64,000 nt of DNA, from NCBI GenBank assembly GCA_006226595.1, contig SBGP01000042.1:1-64000 (forward strand), in the 5' to 3' direction. The translations under genes were made by a program, and so were the position numbers. Shown piece after piece: positions 62,305-64,000 of this stretch. Below the pieces are notes generated by a model. It saw only the letters and a program-made list of their open reading frames with translations, was not told where the DNA came from and did no database searches. The DNA is from Deltaproteobacteria bacterium. GTDB lineage: Bacteria > Myxococcota_A > UBA796 > GCA-2862545. Each line of letters starts with the position of its first letter. The stretch's first letter is position 1.

Positions 62305-63533
62305 TGGCGTTCCTGGACCGCTACCAGAGCCTCGTCACCCGCCACGAGGCCGCCCTGTCCCTCACCCGCATCGGCGACGAGGACCCCGGACGCTTCCCGG
62401 CGGACGAGGTGTGGGCCGACTTCGTGCGCCTGTACGAGACCGGTCTGCACCCGGCCATCGCCCTGTGCGTCATGCACCGCGGACGCCTGGTGATGAATCG
62501 GACCATCGGGCACCTGCTCAACCATCCCGAGGACGACGACGTCGGGGACATCGCGACCCCGGACACCCTGTTCTCGCTGTTCTCCGCCTCCAAGATCGTC
62601 ACCGCGATGGTGGTGCACGCGCTGATCGAGGACGGTGTGTTCTCGCTCGACGAGCGCATGGTGGACACGCTGCCGGAGCTCGCCTCCCGCGGAAAGGAAG
62701 CCATCCGCCTCCGGCACCTGCTCAACCACACGGCGGGCATCCCGGACATGCCGCGCGACCTCGATGTCGAGGAGGCGATCGCGGTCGGCAAGGTCGATTT
62801 CCGCTTGCTCGAGGAGCTGCGGCCGTCCCACGCGCCCGGCACCAACGTCGCCTACCACCCGATGACCAGCTGGATCTGCATCCAGGAGATGGTCGAACGC
62901 AAGACGGGACGCGACCTGCGTGCGCACCTGCGCGAGCGCTTCCTCGATCCCATGGGGATCGATCACCTGTCTTACGGTGTAAGCGAGCCGGACATGGACC
63001 TCGTCGCGAGGCATGCGGTGACGGGCCTCCCGGTGCCGACCTTCATGGGCAAGATCTTCGAGCGCACCATCGGCGCCGACCTCGACCGAGCCATCGAGCT
63101 GTCGAACACGGCCCCTTTCCTGACGGGTCTCCTGCCGAGCGCCAACGTCATCGGCTCGCCGCTCGAGATGACTCGGTTCATGCAGATGCTCCTCGACGGC
63201 GGGCGCGTGAACGGCATGCGTCTGCTGTCGGCGGAGAGCGTGCACCGCGCCACGACCGAGGTCACGCCCGCGCAGTTCGACAGCACCTTTGGCTTCCCGA
63301 TGCGCTACGGGCTCGGCACGATGATGGGCGGCAACCGCTTCTCGCTGTTCGGCCTGGGAACGCGAGGGGCGTATGGACACCTCGGCCTCTCTGCCGTCGT
63401 CGTGTACGCCGACCCACGGCGCAAGCTCGCCGTCTCCTTCCTCAACACCGGCAAGACCATGGCCGCGCCCGGCATGGTCCAGTGGGCGTGGTGCGTGCAG
63501 CGCATCATCAACGCCGCTTCCCGGGCGCGGTGA
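62304..63533 (+). CDS. Beta-lactamase-fold serine hydrolase (class C/EstB type)
   Basis: A protein of 409 residues; GGAGGAG precedes ATG 62304, which shares a base with the upstream stop. The nucleophile is in SASK (SxxK), the second motif Tyr in AYHPM (YxN altered), and the KTG position reads HLG (GHLGLSAVVVY), as in esterase/carboxylesterase members rather than true beta-lactamases. LRHLLNHTAGIPD is the usual family block. There is no signal peptide, so it is probably cytoplasmic. Such hydrolases recur in actinobacterial steroid regulons and act on esters or lactones. Contains a second copy of the CTTACGGTGTAAGC palindrome. Confidence 0.88.
   Translation: MAFLDRYQSLVTRHEAALSLTRIGDEDPGRFPADEVWADFVRLYETGLHPAIALCVMHRGRLVMNRTIGHLLNHPEDDDVGDIATPDTLFSLFSASKIVTAMVVHALIEDGVFSLDERMVDTLPELASRGKEAIRLRHLLNHTAGIPDMPRDLDVEEAIAVGKVDFRLLEELRPSHAPGTNVAYHPMTSWICIQEMVERKTGRDLRAHLRERFLDPMGIDHLSYGVSEPDMDLVARHAVTGLPVPTFMGKIFERTIGADLDRAIELSNTAPFLTGLLPSANVIGSPLEMTRFMQMLLDGGRVNGMRLLSAESVHRATTEVTPAQFDSTFGFPMRYGLGTMMGGNRFSLFGLGTRGAYGHLGLSAVVVYADPRRKLAVSFLNTGKTMAAPGMVQWAWCVQRIINAASRAR
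62971..62984. repeat. Second copy of palindrome CTTACGGTGTAAGC
   Basis: Identical over 14 bases to 54990-55003, but inside a coding region (encoding SYGVS). Its regulatory value is uncertain. Confidence 0.4.
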
Positions 63534-63540
63534 GGGTGGC

Positions 63541-64000
63541 ATGAAGCTCGCCGACGACCCCGAGGTGTTCCGCGACGAGCTCGCGGACTGGCTCGAGGCC
63601 AACGCGCCCAGGAGCCTCTGGAACACGGTGTCGACGCCGTTTCAGGGACACTGGGGTGGGCGCAACTGCGCATTCCCGAGCCCCGATCACAAGCTGTGGT
63701 TCGAGCGTTGCGTGGCGCTCGGCTGGACCGCGCCACACTGGCCCTCCGAGTACGGCGGCGCCGACATGCCGACCTCGCACTACCGCGTGTTTCGCGAGGC
63801 CCTCTCTTCGCGCGGACTTCCGATGCCGCTCGTGGGAACCGGGCTGACGATGATCGGACCCATCCTGCTTGCCGAGGGTAATGACGCCCAGAAGGCGGAG
63901 CATCTCCCGAAGATCGCCTCGGGTGAGATTCGCTGGTGCCAGGGATACAGCGAACCTGGCGCGGGCTCCGACCTGGCGAACTTGCAGTGTAAGGCCGTGC
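63541..64000 (+). CDS. Acyl-CoA dehydrogenase (3' end outside window)
   Basis: 153 residues are visible from ATG 63541 (GAGGGTGG upstream), and the frame is open to the window edge. MKLADDPEVFRDELADWLEA is the N-terminal helix, HWPSEYGGADM the typical early block, and QGYSEPGAGSDLA the FAD/substrate signature of acyl-CoA dehydrogenases. It oxidises an acyl-CoA to the 2,3-enoyl-CoA. In steroid regulons paired or single FadE/ChsE-type enzymes shorten side chains or ring-derived acids; the N-terminal part alone cannot tell which. Last visible gene of the rightward operon, 7 bases after the serine hydrolase. Confidence 0.93.
   Translation, partial: MKLADDPEVFRDELADWLEANAPRSLWNTVSTPFQGHWGGRNCAFPSPDHKLWFERCVALGWTAPHWPSEYGGADMPTSHYRVFREALSSRGLPMPLVGTGLTMIGPILLAEGNDAQKAEHLPKIASGEIRWCQGYSEPGAGSDLANLQCKAV

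Overview
The window is GC-rich and densely packed, and most genes sit in strand-coherent runs joined by ATGA, GTGA or TGATG overlaps. Several features point to a Myxococcota (former deltaproteobacterial) genome. Secreted proteins carry long Asp-Thr, Asp-Ser or Asp-Ala stalks. A matrixin-type protease ends in a Cys / Gly-rich / hydrophobic / Arg tail like the MYXO-CTERM sorting signal. There are many short lipoproteins, Hanks-type kinases fused to other domains, and a sigma54 activator. Phylum-level placement is inference from these hallmarks; no rRNA or tRNA gene was seen.

Layout. 1-8 kb: cell-surface proteins (a truncated 77-residue-repeat protein, the matrixin with a coupled partner, a large PPC-repeat lipoprotein), a methyltransferase and a small lipoprotein. 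8-19 kb: housekeeping and mixed genes (YbgC-like thioesterase, a zinc-ligand-free ribosomal protein S18, an APC permease, BsuPI-domain protein, gpmI, long-form GAPDH, a fibre-like surface protein) and a frameshifted lipoprotein. 19-24 kb: a TlpA-like thioredoxin operon, a GPH-family sugar symporter and two periplasmic proteins. 30.4-23.7 kb on the minus strand: a run of six genes (gmd, a small partner, an HTTM membrane protein, a GAF/AAA+/Fis sigma54 activator, a kinase fused to a formylglycine-generating-enzyme-like domain, and a membrane protein). 30.4-37.6 kb: a GtrB-like glycosyltransferase, lipoproteins, a three-gene cytochrome c/porin operon, and dps. 37.7-41.3 kb: an FCD-type GntR regulator with three operator palindromes, and a hybrid histidine kinase followed by a decayed copy of part of its receiver domain. 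41.3-54.4 kb: a membrane spermidine-synthase-like protein, a predicted pseudokinase, a PqqD-like/methyltransferase fusion, a TetR plus GST/MBL cluster, a DUF4132 protein, an 18-bp x 8 repeat array and a CAAX-type protease.

54.4 kb to the end: a Cys-rich repeat protein, then a catabolic locus. A meta-cleavage-type hydrolase and 2-keto-4-pentenoate hydratase run leftwards. A TetR regulator, KshA/cholesterol-desaturase-like Rieske oxygenase, aldehyde dehydrogenase, NAD(P)-binding protein, beta-lactamase-fold hydrolase and acyl-CoA dehydrogenase run rightwards. Both arms carry a 14-bp palindrome that fits the published mycobacterial KstR operator pattern. Together these suggest a sterol/steroid or related polycyclic degradation regulon, and this is the most coherent candidate system in the window. 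The second is the cytochrome-porin operon at 32.7-35.0 kb, which resembles Cyc2-type or porin-cytochrome electron conduits. A third, sequence-level theme is a TAG(G/A)NT hexamer that recurs a few bases upstream of many start codons, often with no ribosome binding site, suggesting a preferred -10 element and leaderless mRNAs.
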